A stretch of 64,000 nucleotides of DNA from an uncultured Pseudomonadales bacterium (GCA_958296025.1 OY282430.1:3276477-3340476), one strand, 5' to 3'. Shown: positions 34,575 through 44,162, numbered from the stretch's first letter. Numbers and translations: made by a program. The notes: generated by a model from the letters alone, not told the origin.

Positions 34575-35746
34575 GGTGTCGCCGGGTTGCGCTGTCGTTC
34601 ATGTGCCGTGCTCGCGTCGTCTTGTGGCAATGCCTCGCCGGTTTGATTGGCGCACCCTTCAAGCCGCTGCAACGCCCAGTCGATGTGTTCCCGCACCATC
34701 GCCGAAGATTCCGTCCGAGCAGCGCGCAACGCTTGAATCGCTTCCGCGCTGGGCGGACCGTTGCCCAGGGCGACAGCGAGGTTGCGCCGCCAGCGCTCGA
34801 AGTCGATGCGCCGCAACGCCATGCCCTCCGTGTTGCGCAAAAAGGTCGCCTCGTCCCAGCGGAACAGAGCCAGCAGCGAGGCGGCGTCCAGCCCATGGCG
34901 GGGGCCGAAATCCGCCTCCGCCGTGGTGGGCGCATCCCGGTTCCAAGGGCAGTACAGCTGGCAGTCGTCGCAGCCGAAAATGCGGTTGCCCATCAGCGGC
35001 CTAAGCTGCACCGGAATGGCGCTCCTGTGCTCAATGGTCAGGTAGGAGATGCAACGCCGGGCGTCGATCATCCTGTCGCCAACGATGGCCCCAGTCGGGC
35101 AATGGTTGATGCACGCCTTGCAAGCGCCGCAACGATTGGGCTGAGTAGGCGGCGTCGGCGGCAGCGGCAGGTTGGTATAGATTTCCCCTAGGAAGAACCA
35201 ACTGCCGGCATCCGGGTGAATCAGCAGGCTGTGCTTGCCCATCCAACCTAGACCGGCCTTCTCGGCGAGGGCCTTTTCCAGCACGGGGGCGCTGTCGGTG
35301 AAGGCGCGCAAGCGCACGTCCATTTCCTGGACGGCGGCGTCGATCTGCTCCGCTAACCGAACGAGACGGCGGCGCAGCACCTTGTGGTAATCCCGCCCCA
35401 AGGCGTAGCGGGAGATGTAGGCTTGCTGCGGCTGCTGCAACACCTGCAGCGGTTGGGCGCCTTCCGGCCAATAGTCCATGCGGGCGCAGATCACGGTGCA
35501 AGTCTCCGCGATCAGGCTTTCCGGGTGCAGGCGCTTGTCTAGGTTCCGCTCCATGTAGCCCATCTCCCCATTAAACCCCTTGGCCAGCCAAGCGCGAACA
35601 TGGGGTTCGTATGCGGACAGGTCCACATGGGCGATGCCGGTTTGCTGAAAGCCGAGCTGGGCGGCCCAGCGGGGAATGTCCTCCGCCAACCCGCTCGATG
35701 GAAGTGGGCTGCGCCGCTCTTGGGGGTTGCCCAAAGCGAGGTTCAT
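34571..35746 (-). CDS. queG: Epoxyqueuosine reductase
   Basis: Cobalamin and two [4Fe-4S] enzyme that reduces epoxyqueuosine to queuosine in tRNA. It has 391 residues. RYALGRDYHKVLRRRL and the AEKAGLGWMGKHS segment form the catalytic core. Ferredoxin-like cluster motifs are CGACKACINHCPTGAI and CDDCQLYCPWN. A C-terminal HEAT-like part (FERWRRNLAVALGNG) is present. It is divergent from nnr, as in E. coli (yjeS/yjeF). Confidence 0.94.
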   Translation of the reverse strand: MNLALGNPQERRSPLPSSGLAEDIPRWAAQLGFQQTGIAHVDLSAYEPHVRAWLAKGFNGEMGYMERNLDKRLHPESLIAETCTVICARMDYWPEGAQPLQVLQQPQQAYISRYALGRDYHKVLRRRLVRLAEQIDAAVQEMDVRLRAFTDSAPVLEKALAEKAGLGWMGKHSLLIHPDAGSWFFLGEIYTNLPLPPTPPTQPNRCGACKACINHCPTGAIVGDRMIDARRCISYLTIEHRSAIPVQLRPLMGNRIFGCDDCQLYCPWNRDAPTTAEADFGPRHGLDAASLLALFRWDEATFLRNTEGMALRRIDFERWRRNLAVALGNGPPSAEAIQALRAARTESSAMVREHIDWALQRLEGCANQTGEALPQDDASTAHERQRNPATP

Positions 35747-35948
35747 GCGTCAAATTCTCCCAAGCCGGCTGCGCCCGCCATGTCCCCTGAAACAGATGAA
35801 ACAGACAGACTAGTGTGCCTCCCGCCAGTCGCAAGGGTCATCTGCGCACTCTGCCTGACCGGACTTGGTTGCGGGCGTATGGGTGGGCGCAATTCGCACA
35901 GCCGCCTTGGGGTTTTGCAGCGCATTTGCCGCAGTATAATGGCTTGCC

Positions 35949-37415
35949 GTGACCACCTTGCACACCAGCGCACAATGCCGTGCGCTTGATCGCATCATGA
36001 TTGAGCAGCAAGGCGTTTCCAGCTTTGAACTCATGCGCCGCGCCGGTCAAGCGGCCTTTGACGCGCTCATCCACCGCTGGCCGGGCGCCGGCGCCATCAC
36101 CATCTTCTGCGGCAAGGGAAACAACGCCGGGGACGGCTACATCATCGCCGGCCTCGCCCGGCAACTCGGCTTGACGGTGCAGGTGCTGCGCGTGGATGGC
36201 GATGACCCTCTCAAAGGCGATGCCGCGCTGGCGCAGTCTTGGGCGATGTCCGAAGGCGTCACCACCGCTGGCAAAGAGGAAGCCATTCAAGGCGCCGTCA
36301 TCGTCGATGCGCTGTTGGGCACCGGCTTGCGCGGCCCCCTGCGTCCGCCATTGGCGGAAGCGGCGGCGCGGATCAATGAAGCCAGGCGCCCGGTGCTGTC
36401 CGTGGATGTACCCAGTGGCGTGGACGCGGACAGTGGAGCGGCGGATGAGGATGCAGTAAAGGCGGACGTTACGGTGTCCTTCATCGGTGAAAAACTGGGC
36501 CTGCACACCGGCAAGGGGCTGGCCCTGCGGGGAGAGTTGATCCATGCCGGCCTCGGCGTTTCCGTCGATGTCTTAGCGCAAGTCCGCGGCTGCCCTCTGC
36601 TTGAATTCAGTGCCGATGACCTGCCGGCCTTGGCGGTCGATCAACACAAGCATCGCATGGGGCACTTGCTGGTTGCCGGCGGCGACCTTGGGATGGGCGG
36701 AGCACCGCTGATGGCCGCCGAAGCCGCGCTGCGCACTGGCGCAGGGCTGGTCACGGTGCTCGCGCGACCGCAGCATCATGCGGCCATGTTGGCCCGGCGG
36801 CCGGAATTAATGTTGGAGGACGGCGGCGATGCGCAACGCTGCAAGGACTTGCTAGGTCGCGCCAGCGCCATCGTGCTGGGGCCAGGGCTGGGCCGGGAAC
36901 TTTGGGGCGAGAAGTTGTTTCACCAAGCACTGGCCGCCGGCAAGCCGACTCTCATTGATGCGGATGGCCTCCGCTGGCTGGCGCAAACCCAAAGCGTAGG
37001 CGTAGGCGCCTTGCCCAAGCTCATCATCACCCCCCATTCCGGCGAGGCCGGCCAGTTGCTGGGGATTGGCGCCAAGGATGTGGAGGCGGACAGGCTCGAC
37101 GCAGCCCGGCAGCTAGCCGACAAGTTCGGCGGCGTTGCGGTGCTCAAGGGCGCCGGGACGGTTTGCGCCGCGCCACAGGGCCGGCTGCTCGGCGTATGCG
37201 CCCATGGCAATCCCGGCATGGCGACGGCGGGCATGGGGGATGTGCTGGCCGGCCTGGTCGGCGGCCTGCTCGCCCAAGGCATGGAGGCGGAACAGGCCAG
37301 CAGCGTCGGCGTCTGCCTGCACAGCGCGGCAGCCGACCTCGTGGCTGAACGGCAAGGCCAGCGCAGCCTACTGGCTACCGACGTCATCAACGCCATCAGT
37401 GAATTAGTGCCCTAG
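35949..37415 (+). CDS. nnr: Bifunctional NAD(P)HX epimerase/dehydratase
   Basis: Repairs hydrated NAD(P)H. The product is 488 residues from a GTG at 35949. The N-terminal YjeF epimerase domain (to about residue 215) has FCGKGNNAGDGYIIA and VDVPSGVDADSG. The C-terminal ADP-dependent dehydratase has VAGGDLGMGGAP, VLGPGLG, HSGEAGQLL and HGNPGMATAGMGDVLAG. It is the first gene of nnr-tsaE-amiB-mutL. Confidence 0.95.
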   Translation: MTTLHTSAQCRALDRIMIEQQGVSSFELMRRAGQAAFDALIHRWPGAGAITIFCGKGNNAGDGYIIAGLARQLGLTVQVLRVDGDDPLKGDAALAQSWAMSEGVTTAGKEEAIQGAVIVDALLGTGLRGPLRPPLAEAAARINEARRPVLSVDVPSGVDADSGAADEDAVKADVTVSFIGEKLGLHTGKGLALRGELIHAGLGVSVDVLAQVRGCPLLEFSADDLPALAVDQHKHRMGHLLVAGGDLGMGGAPLMAAEAALRTGAGLVTVLARPQHHAAMLARRPELMLEDGGDAQRCKDLLGRASAIVLGPGLGRELWGEKLFHQALAAGKPTLIDADGLRWLAQTQSVGVGALPKLIITPHSGEAGQLLGIGAKDVEADRLDAARQLADKFGGVAVLKGAGTVCAAPQGRLLGVCAHGNPGMATAGMGDVLAGLVGGLLAQGMEAEQASSVGVCLHSAAADLVAERQGQRSLLATDVINAISELVP

Positions 37416-37417
37416 CC

Positions 37418-37909
37418 ATGAAGCTTCATACTCCAGCAAGTCGTCTGTTGCCTGATGAAACACCTTTCGTCGCAACGCGGTCCGCCCACTATCTGCGCGA
37501 CGAAACCGCCACCCTTGCTTTCGGCCAGGAGCTTGCCGGCTGGCTCACCGCGCCGCCGCCCGACGGGGGTGGACATGACGCCTTGGTTTACCTGCAAGGG
37601 GAGCTGGGCGCTGGAAAAACGACCTTGGTTAGGGGCATACTGCGCGGATTGGGCTTCGTCGGCGCGGTTAAAAGCCCAACCTACACCTTGCTTGAGCCCT
37701 ATGAGGAACTGCTGGTCTATCATTTCGATCTCTATCGAATCGCGGACAGTCAGGAGTTGGACTTCATCGGCATTGACGAACTGCTGGCGCAACCGGCCCT
37801 CAAGTTTGTCGAGTGGCCGGAGCGGGGCTCCCCCCGCCTGCCGGCCCCCGACATCCGCATCCAACTGCGCGTTCAAGGCCAAGGCCGCTATGTGGAAGTG
37901 CGCACTTAG
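37418..37909 (+). CDS. tsaE: tRNA t6A synthesis ATPase TsaE
   Basis: Partner of TsaB/TsaD in N6-threonylcarbamoyladenosine formation. It has 163 residues, with Walker A LQGELGAGKTTLVRG, SPTYTLLEPYE, the H-F-D-L-Y-R motif at VYHFDLYRI and FVEWPERG near the end. It begins 3 bases after the nnr stop, and its end overlaps the amiB start by 20 bases. Confidence 0.95.
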   Translation: MKLHTPASRLLPDETPFVATRSAHYLRDETATLAFGQELAGWLTAPPPDGGGHDALVYLQGELGAGKTTLVRGILRGLGFVGAVKSPTYTLLEPYEELLVYHFDLYRIADSQELDFIGIDELLAQPALKFVEWPERGSPRLPAPDIRIQLRVQGQGRYVEVRT

Positions 37910-39281
37910 CGCCTGCCTGCTGGCTGCGTCGGTGCCGGCCGGGGCGGAGACCCTGCACAACGTGCGCACCTACGAAGCCCCGGACCACACCCGCGTGGTG
38001 TTCGACACTTCCGGCCAAGCGACCACCAACATCTTCGCCCTGACCGATCCGGACCGGCTGGTCATCGATTTCAGGAATTCGCGTCCGGCGACCGACTTCA
38101 GCCCAGATTTCTCCAATGTAACGGGGCGGCGCCTGCAGAAGGTGCGCATGGCGGCGCGGGGGGGGGACTATCGGGTGGTGCTGGACTTGGTCAGACCGTT
38201 GCGCCGCAAAGATTTCTGGCTGAAGCCCATACCGCCCTACAACCACCGCTTGGTGATCGATCTGTTCGATCAACAGGCCGCCCCCACGGCCCGGCAACCC
38301 AGCCAGCCGCAGACCCACCGAGACATCGTCATCGCCATAGACGCCGGGCACGGCGGCGAGGACCCGGGCGCTATCGGCCCCAACCGGGTTGCCGAGAAGC
38401 AGGTGGTGCTGTCCATGGCCAAAAAGCTGGCGGCGCTGTTTGAGGGCACACCCGACTACCGGGTGGTGATGGTGCGCAAGGGGGACTACTACATTCCCCT
38501 GCGCCGACGCACCCGCATCGCCCACGAGGCGCGGGCGCACCTGTTCCTGTCCATTCATGCGGACGCCTTCAAACGGCCGGACGTCAGCGGCGCCTCGGTC
38601 TATATGCTTTCGGAGCGCGGTGCGGACAGCGAAACGGCGCGCTTTCTGGCGGAAAGGGAAAATCAGTCGGACCTGATCGGCGGCGTCGGCGACGTGAGCC
38701 TGGACGACAAGGACCCCTACCTGCGCGAGACCCTGACGGACTTGGCCATGGAGGGCAAGCGGCGACAAAGCAGCGAGGTCGGCGTGGAGGTGCTGAACCG
38801 GCTCAGCCGGGTCACCAAGCTGCACAAGAAGCAGGTGGGCCATGCCGGTTTCGTGGTGCTGAAGACGCCAGACATCCCCAGCCTGCTGGTGGAGACCGGT
38901 TTCATCTCCAACCCCTCGGAGGCGCGCCGGCTGAACCAAGCGGAACACCAAGGCAAGATCACCCGTGCCATCTACGACGGCGTGGTGAAATACTGGCGCG
39001 AGAACCCGCCGCCGGGCACCGCCCTCGCCAAAGTGCATGGCGGGCCAAATGCAAACGGCCCAAACAGCGCCGGCCGCGTTCCACAAGCTGGTGCATCAGT
39101 CCAAGCCGGCCTGGATGCGGATGAGCGGCGAAGGCGTGAAGCGGCGCTGGTGGCCGCCATCGATGGGGCGGTTCGCTCCACTGGTTTGCGGCGGCGTTCT
39201 TCGCCACCCGGATCCGGTCAACGCCCCGTCGCCAGCCCACTGCAAGCCGCCGGTCCGCCGCCAAGCGTTCGTTCCCCCTGA
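37890..39281 (+). CDS. amiB: N-acetylmuramoyl-L-alanine amidase AmiB-like
   Basis: Periplasmic zinc amidase that cleaves septal peptidoglycan. The ATG at 37890 gives 463 residues with a signal peptide (LSACLLAASVPAGAE). An AMIN domain follows (VRTYEAPDHTRVVFDTSG onward), then the amidase_3 domain with IDAGHGGEDPGAIG, Glu in VAEKQVV, FLSIHADAF and LLVETGFISN. The C-terminal tail is Arg/Pro-rich and lacks the LysM domain seen in many AmiB proteins. Its stop overlaps the mutL start by one base (TGATG). Confidence 0.93.
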   Translation: MWKCALSACLLAASVPAGAETLHNVRTYEAPDHTRVVFDTSGQATTNIFALTDPDRLVIDFRNSRPATDFSPDFSNVTGRRLQKVRMAARGGDYRVVLDLVRPLRRKDFWLKPIPPYNHRLVIDLFDQQAAPTARQPSQPQTHRDIVIAIDAGHGGEDPGAIGPNRVAEKQVVLSMAKKLAALFEGTPDYRVVMVRKGDYYIPLRRRTRIAHEARAHLFLSIHADAFKRPDVSGASVYMLSERGADSETARFLAERENQSDLIGGVGDVSLDDKDPYLRETLTDLAMEGKRRQSSEVGVEVLNRLSRVTKLHKKQVGHAGFVVLKTPDIPSLLVETGFISNPSEARRLNQAEHQGKITRAIYDGVVKYWRENPPPGTALAKVHGGPNANGPNSAGRVPQAGASVQAGLDADERRRREAALVAAIDGAVRSTGLRRRSSPPGSGQRPVASPLQAAGPPPSVRSP

Positions 39282-41122
39282 TGGAAGGGCGCATCACCCA
39301 GCTGCCACCGCAGGTGGCGGATCAGATCGCCGCCGGAGAGGTGGTGGAGCGCCCGGCGTCCATCGTCAAGGAATTGGTGGAGAACAGCCTGGACGCCGGC
39401 GCCAAGCGCATTGAGGTGCGCATCGAGCAGGGCGGCGTCAAGCGGGTGCAGGTCACCGATGACGGCCGCGGCATCCACCCTGACGACCTGCCCTTGGCGG
39501 TCGACCGCCACGCCACCAGCAAGATCGTCGCCGCTGGGGACTTGCTCGGCATCGAGAGCCTAGGCTTCCGCGGCGAGGCCTTGGCCAGCGCCGCCTCGGT
39601 GTCCCGGCTGACGCTGAGCAGCCGCGCCGCCGGCGAAAGCCAAGCCTGGCGCATTCAGTTGGCCGGCGGCCATGAGGTCAGCCGCGGCCCCTGCGCCCAT
39701 CCTCGCGGAACCACAGTCGAGGTGGAGGATCTGTTCTTCAACACCCCCGCCCGACGCAAGTTCCTCAAGACGGAGCGTACCGAAACCCAAGCCGTGACCA
39801 CCATCCTGCGCCGCCTGGCCCTGGCCCACTTCGACACCGCCTTTGACCAGCAACTCGGCGGCAAGCGGACATCCCTGCCGGCCGGCGCCGTGGAGCAGCG
39901 CCTGCAGGCCATCATGGGGCCGGACTTCATCAGTCGCAACCTAATCATCGACGAACGGCGGGGCGGCCTCGTCCTGTCGGGCTGGGTGGCGCTGCCCACC
40001 CTGTCGCGCCGCTGGGCCGATCAGCAGCACTTCTTCGTCAACGGCCGGGCGGTGCGGGACAAGGTGGTGGGCCACGCCGTGCGCCAAGCCTACCGAGACG
40101 TGCTCTTTCATGGCCGTCACCCGGTGTTCGTCTTGTACCTACGGCTGCCAGCCGAGGAAGTCGACGTCAATGTGCATCCCACTAAGCATGAGGTGCGCTT
40201 CCGTCGCACAAGGGAGGTGCATGACTTCATCTTCGGCAGCCTGAACCGGGCTTTGCGCGATGTGCGCCCGGCACAGGCGGGTGCAGGGGCGTCTGTCGGC
40301 AGCCTGGCAGCCCCCGGCGGCCCGCCCGAGGCCACCGGCCAAGCACAAACCCAGACCGCGGCGGCGGCAGAGGGCCACGCTGGCGCACTAGGCCGGGCGT
40401 CAACCACCATCCACCCAAGCCATCGGCCGCGCAGCCAACCGGGCCTGGCCATGGACATGGCCCGCGGCGGCGGCAGCACCCTGCCCTTGGCGGAAGCCAT
40501 CGCCCCCTACCGCAAGAGGCTCGCCAGCAAGGGAACGCCGCCGCCGCTCGGTTACGCCTTGGCGCAGCTGCACGGCGTTTACATTTTGGCGGAAAACGCC
40601 GACGGGCTGGTGGTGGTGGATATGCACGCCGCCCATGAACGGGTCACCTACGAGCAACTGAAGAGCGCCTTGGACGGCCAAGGGGTGGCGTGCCAAGAAC
40701 TGCTTACGCCACTGCCGCTCAACACCACCGAAGAGGAGGCCGAGGCGGTCGAGGAGCGCGGCGCGGAGTTGGCGGCGATGGGCCTAGTGCTGAACCGGGC
40801 CGGCCCCGCCGCCGTGCAGGTTCGCGCCGTGCCGGCCCAGCTAGCCACGGGCGACGTGGCGGAAATGGTCTCCGACGTGCTGGCGGAAATGGTCAAGCTG
40901 GGCACCAGCCGCGAGCTGACCAACCGGCGCGACGACCTGCTGGCCAGCATGGCCTGCCACGGCTCGGTGCGGGCCAACCGCGCCCTGACCCTGGCGGAGA
41001 TGAACGCCCTGCTGCGGGAAATGGAGCGCACCGAGAACGCCGAGCAGTGCAACCACGGCCGCCCCACCTACCGGGTGCAAACCCTGCGCGATCTGGACGC
41101 CCATTTCCTGCGCGGGCAGTAG
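39281..41122 (+). CDS. mutL: DNA mismatch repair protein MutL
   Basis: The product is 613 residues. The N-terminal GHKL ATPase has ELVENSLDAG, VTDDGRGIHPDDL and GFRGEALASAASVS. A Gly/Ala/Pro-rich linker follows (about residues 335-390). The C-terminal domain carries DMHAAHERVTYE, which fits the endonuclease motif DQHA-x2-E-x4-E, and CNHGRPTY, the matching metal motif. It therefore looks like a nicking MutL of the MutH-independent type. Confidence 0.95.
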   Translation: MEGRITQLPPQVADQIAAGEVVERPASIVKELVENSLDAGAKRIEVRIEQGGVKRVQVTDDGRGIHPDDLPLAVDRHATSKIVAAGDLLGIESLGFRGEALASAASVSRLTLSSRAAGESQAWRIQLAGGHEVSRGPCAHPRGTTVEVEDLFFNTPARRKFLKTERTETQAVTTILRRLALAHFDTAFDQQLGGKRTSLPAGAVEQRLQAIMGPDFISRNLIIDERRGGLVLSGWVALPTLSRRWADQQHFFVNGRAVRDKVVGHAVRQAYRDVLFHGRHPVFVLYLRLPAEEVDVNVHPTKHEVRFRRTREVHDFIFGSLNRALRDVRPAQAGAGASVGSLAAPGGPPEATGQAQTQTAAAAEGHAGALGRASTTIHPSHRPRSQPGLAMDMARGGGSTLPLAEAIAPYRKRLASKGTPPPLGYALAQLHGVYILAENADGLVVVDMHAAHERVTYEQLKSALDGQGVACQELLTPLPLNTTEEEAEAVEERGAELAAMGLVLNRAGPAAVQVRAVPAQLATGDVAEMVSDVLAEMVKLGTSRELTNRRDDLLASMACHGSVRANRALTLAEMNALLREMERTENAEQCNHGRPTYRVQTLRDLDAHFLRGQ

Positions 41123-41159
41123 CCACTGGAAGCCTCCCTAACCAAGGCTGCCTCTCCTG

Positions 41160-41320
41160 GTGTCCTGTCCCGTAAATAACCACACATTATCTACGGGTCT
41201 TTTAGACTCCCGGCTGCGTTGCTCCGCCTTGTGTGGTGCCTGCCACACGGCGTTGTCGCGCCTTGCCAGGAGCCAAAAATCCCTCGCATCCAAAGCCCAC
41301 TTACTTACGGGACAGGACAC
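41160..41320. mobile_element. MITE-like element with 20-bp terminal inverted repeats
   Basis: The left end GTGTCCTGTCCCGTAAATAA (41160-41179) and the complement of the right end (41301-41320) agree at 19 of 20 positions. The 161-bp element has no complete gene. An internal palindrome (GTGTGGTGCCTGCCACAC) is visible. The right end with its flanking CTAG recurs at 13092-13107. It separates mutL from miaA, which are usually closer. It is probably a non-autonomous transposon mobilised by a transposase not in this window. Confidence 0.7.
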
Positions 41321-41365
41321 TAGCCGAACCGCGGCCCCCACATTGCATAGGAGCCAGTAAGCGCC

Positions 41366-42307
41366 ATGCCCATCGTCCTGCTGTTGGGCCCCACCGCCGC
41401 CGGCAAGACCGATGCGGCCATCGCCTTGGCGGAACGCCGGCCTTGCCACCTCATCAGCATGGATTCCGCACTGGTGTACAGGGGTTTGAACATCGGCGCG
41501 GCGAAGCCTCCGGAAGCGCTGTTGGCCCGCCATCCCCACGCCCTGATCGACATACGCGACCCGGCGGACCCCTACACGGCGGCGGATTTCGTGGTAGATG
41601 CGGACCGAGAAGTTCGCCATGCGCTGGAACGGGGCAAATTGCCCGTGCTGGTGGGCGGCACGATGCTCTACGCCCGCGTCTTCCGCGATGGCTTGGCGGT
41701 TTTGCCCTCGGCCGACCCGGAGCTGCGGGCCGCCATTGCGGCCGAGGCCGCCGCCAAGGGATGGCCCAAGTTGCATGAGCGGTTGACGCGGGTGGACCCG
41801 GCGGCGGCGGCCAACATCCATCCCCACAACGGCACACGCCTGCAGCGGGCGTTGGAAGTGTTCGAGACCACCGGCAAACCCATCTCCACCTACTGGAAGG
41901 AGCAGGGTCAATCGGCGGCACCCTATCGTCTGGGCCAGGAGCTGTTGGAGTTTGCGCTCATCCCCGAACCGCGGGCCGCCCTGCACCGCCGCATTGAAGA
42001 ACGCTTTGACCTCATGCTGGCCCAAGGTCTCGTCGAGGAAGTGCGCAAGCTGCGAGCGCGGGAGGATTTGCATCTGGGCCTGCCGGCCATGCGGACGGTC
42101 GGCTATCGCCAAGTTTGGCGGCATCTGAACGGCGAATGGGACGCGATGCAGATGCGCTCCAAGGCTTTGGCCGCCACCCGCCAACTGGCCCGCCGGCAAC
42201 TGACTTGGATGCGCTGCTGGCCTTGGCTGGAAACCTTGCCCTGGGGCAACCCAGAGACCGCGGCGGCGCAAATCGAGGCGCGCTTGGCCTGCGTGACATC
42301 AGCTTGA
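41366..42307 (+). CDS. miaA: tRNA dimethylallyltransferase
   Basis: Prenylates A37 of tRNAs reading UNN codons. It has 313 residues, with P-loop LLGPTAAGKTDAAIAL, SMDSALVYRGLNIGAAKP, HALIDIRDP, VGGTMLYARVFRDGL and RQLARRQLTWMR. One usual position is altered: the family D-S-x-Q-V-Y reads D-S-A-L-V-Y here. It follows mutL as expected, but no hfq follows. Confidence 0.94.
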   Translation: MPIVLLLGPTAAGKTDAAIALAERRPCHLISMDSALVYRGLNIGAAKPPEALLARHPHALIDIRDPADPYTAADFVVDADREVRHALERGKLPVLVGGTMLYARVFRDGLAVLPSADPELRAAIAAEAAAKGWPKLHERLTRVDPAAAANIHPHNGTRLQRALEVFETTGKPISTYWKEQGQSAAPYRLGQELLEFALIPEPRAALHRRIEERFDLMLAQGLVEEVRKLRAREDLHLGLPAMRTVGYRQVWRHLNGEWDAMQMRSKALAATRQLARRQLTWMRCWPWLETLPWGNPETAAAQIEARLACVTSA

Positions 42308-42553
42308 CGAAACACCTTGGGGCGCGCCCTGCTCGAAGCGCGCGCCTTGCTGCCGTCGAACATCCCCACATTCGGCTTACCCACCCCTTGTCATGGAGTT
42401 CAGGTGCGCAGAAATTGCTTTTATGATTTTAATCTGAAGTGATATATTAGCCGCATATTTACAGCCGAAGAGGCCCTAGTGGACAAGCGCTAGCGCTGCA
42501 CGGCGGTTTTGGGTAAGGCACCTACAACCAGAAGGCAAGCAAGGAGGTTGAAC

Positions 42554-43495
42554 ATGGCTTTGACCGAAGACTCCCCGAAGATCATCGACCAGGTGGTGGA
42601 CGAGGGCGAATCACAGGCGTTCATTCCCTACGCGGACCTAGGGGAGAATTTCGAGAAGGCCCCCATCTACCTGCGCGCCGACCTGTTCTACTACTCGTCG
42701 CGGATGGGCTTCATGCCGAACTGCAACAAGGTCTATATGCATGTGCCCTGGATCGCCCAGCACCTTTTCCACCTCAACAACGCGGTCATGCGCGATGAGC
42801 GCAACAGTTTGAGCGAGCACCTGAAGTACCGCATCGCCTTGGCGGTTTCGCGCACCAACGAGTGCCCCTATTGCGTCTCCCACCACACCGGCACCCTGAA
42901 GCGCCGCTGGCGGTACGACAACGCTGAAGTGCAGAATCTCCTGCACCTAGACCAGCCCAGCGACGAGCGGGAGGCCGTGGCCATGGAGTTCGCCACCCAG
43001 GCGTCGCTGGACTCCGGCGGCGTCACCGACCAGCTGCGGGCCAAGCTGGCCGCCCACTTCAAGCCCCAGGAGGTCATGGAGATCGTCACCCTGATCGGCT
43101 TCTGGAAGATGTACAACCTGATGCACGCCGCCATGGCCCTGCCGATCGAGGACCCGGTGGCTGGCCTGGAGGAGTGGATGCATGTGCAGCCCTCTGGTGC
43201 GGACAGCGGCCCCATTGAGGTCAAGGCGGACGTGGAGATCTACTCGAAGCCGCTATGCCCGTCCTGCCGCCGCGCCAAGCGCCTGCTGGCGGCGCGGGGC
43301 GCGGCCTATCGGGAACACGACATCGACGAGGACGCCGCCAAGCTGGAGGAGATGCTGGAACGCACCAACGGCCGGCCGACGGTGCCGCAAATCTTCATCA
43401 ACGGCGAGCTGATCGGCGGCATGGATGAGCTGGCGTTGCTGGACCGGCAGGGGGACCTGTCGGCCAAGCTGCTGCAAAGCCCCGTCGCCGCTTGA
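42554..43495 (+). CDS. AhpD-like / glutaredoxin fusion protein
   Basis: One continuous frame of 313 residues from the ATG at 42554 behind AAGGAGG. Residues 1-200 are a carboxymuconolactone decarboxylase/AhpD-type helical domain with redox motif CPYC at 104-107 in TNECPYCVSHH. Residues 225-310 are a glutaredoxin with CPSC at 235-238, TVPQIFINGELIGG and a final helix. The glutaredoxin could reduce the AhpD domain in cis, giving a thiol peroxidase or disulfide relay. It heads a cluster of flavin-dependent oxidation genes. Confidence 0.88.
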   Translation: MALTEDSPKIIDQVVDEGESQAFIPYADLGENFEKAPIYLRADLFYYSSRMGFMPNCNKVYMHVPWIAQHLFHLNNAVMRDERNSLSEHLKYRIALAVSRTNECPYCVSHHTGTLKRRWRYDNAEVQNLLHLDQPSDEREAVAMEFATQASLDSGGVTDQLRAKLAAHFKPQEVMEIVTLIGFWKMYNLMHAAMALPIEDPVAGLEEWMHVQPSGADSGPIEVKADVEIYSKPLCPSCRRAKRLLAARGAAYREHDIDEDAAKLEEMLERTNGRPTVPQIFINGELIGGMDELALLDRQGDLSAKLLQSPVAA

Positions 43496-43547
43496 AGGCG
43501 TCGCGGCTAGGGATTGGCGGGGACCTTTATTGGATGAAGAGGCTTGT

Positions 43548-44114
43548 ATGAGTGGTCCACCCGCGAAGGGCGGTGCGCCGACGGCGGCCGAGGGCGCTTT
43601 GGACGGGCGGGCCTTTCGCAACGCCTTGGGCCAGTTCCCAACTGGCGTGTGCGTGGTCACCGCCCAAGCGCCGGATGGCGAAGACCTCGGCACGACCATG
43701 AGTTCCTTCAACTCCTTGTCGCTTGACCCGCCCTTGGTCTTATTCAGCGTTGACCGGCGGGCTTCAAGCCTGCCCAAATGGCGGACGGTGCAAGGCTGCG
43801 CCATCAATGTTCTGGCGGAGAGCCAGAAGGAGGTGTCGGGCCGCTTCGCCCGGTCGATAAGCAACAAATGGGCCGGCATCGACTTCGACCGCGGCTATGT
43901 GGGGGCGCCGCTGCTGCGCGGCGTGGTCGCCCGCTTTGAATGCCGCCCTTACGCTATCTACGATGGCGGCGACCATGTACTGTTCATCGTCGAGGTCGTT
44001 CGCTTTCGCATCTTCGTCAACCGGGCGCCGCTGATCTTCTGCCAAGGCAACTACGGGGCCTTGAAGCCCACCGATGAGCCGGCACCCCTCTGGCCCTTGG
44101 ACATCCACTATTAG
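43548..44114 (+). CDS. Flavin reductase, HpaC-like
   Basis: The product is 188 residues from the ATG at 43548. FRNALGQFPTGVCVVTAQ and TTMSSFNSLSLDPPLVLFSVDRR form the FMN-binding core of the HpaC/flavin-reductase-like domain; NVLAESQKEVSGRFA follows. It would supply reduced flavin to the HpaB-type oxygenase encoded 48 bp downstream. This is the standard two-component partnership, inferred from adjacency. Confidence 0.88.
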   Translation: MSGPPAKGGAPTAAEGALDGRAFRNALGQFPTGVCVVTAQAPDGEDLGTTMSSFNSLSLDPPLVLFSVDRRASSLPKWRTVQGCAINVLAESQKEVSGRFARSISNKWAGIDFDRGYVGAPLLRGVVARFECRPYAIYDGGDHVLFIVEVVRFRIFVNRAPLIFCQGNYGALKPTDEPAPLWPLDIHY

Positions 44115-44162
44115 CCCGGCGCCGTCGTTGGCGAAGCGGCGCCCTAGGAAGGAGAACGGAGC

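Noticed and set aside
41138-42271. Minus-strand open frame of 377 codons across the MITE-like element and miaA
   Set aside because: Antisense of miaA extended by the element; the stretch inside the element is open in several frames only because it is short.
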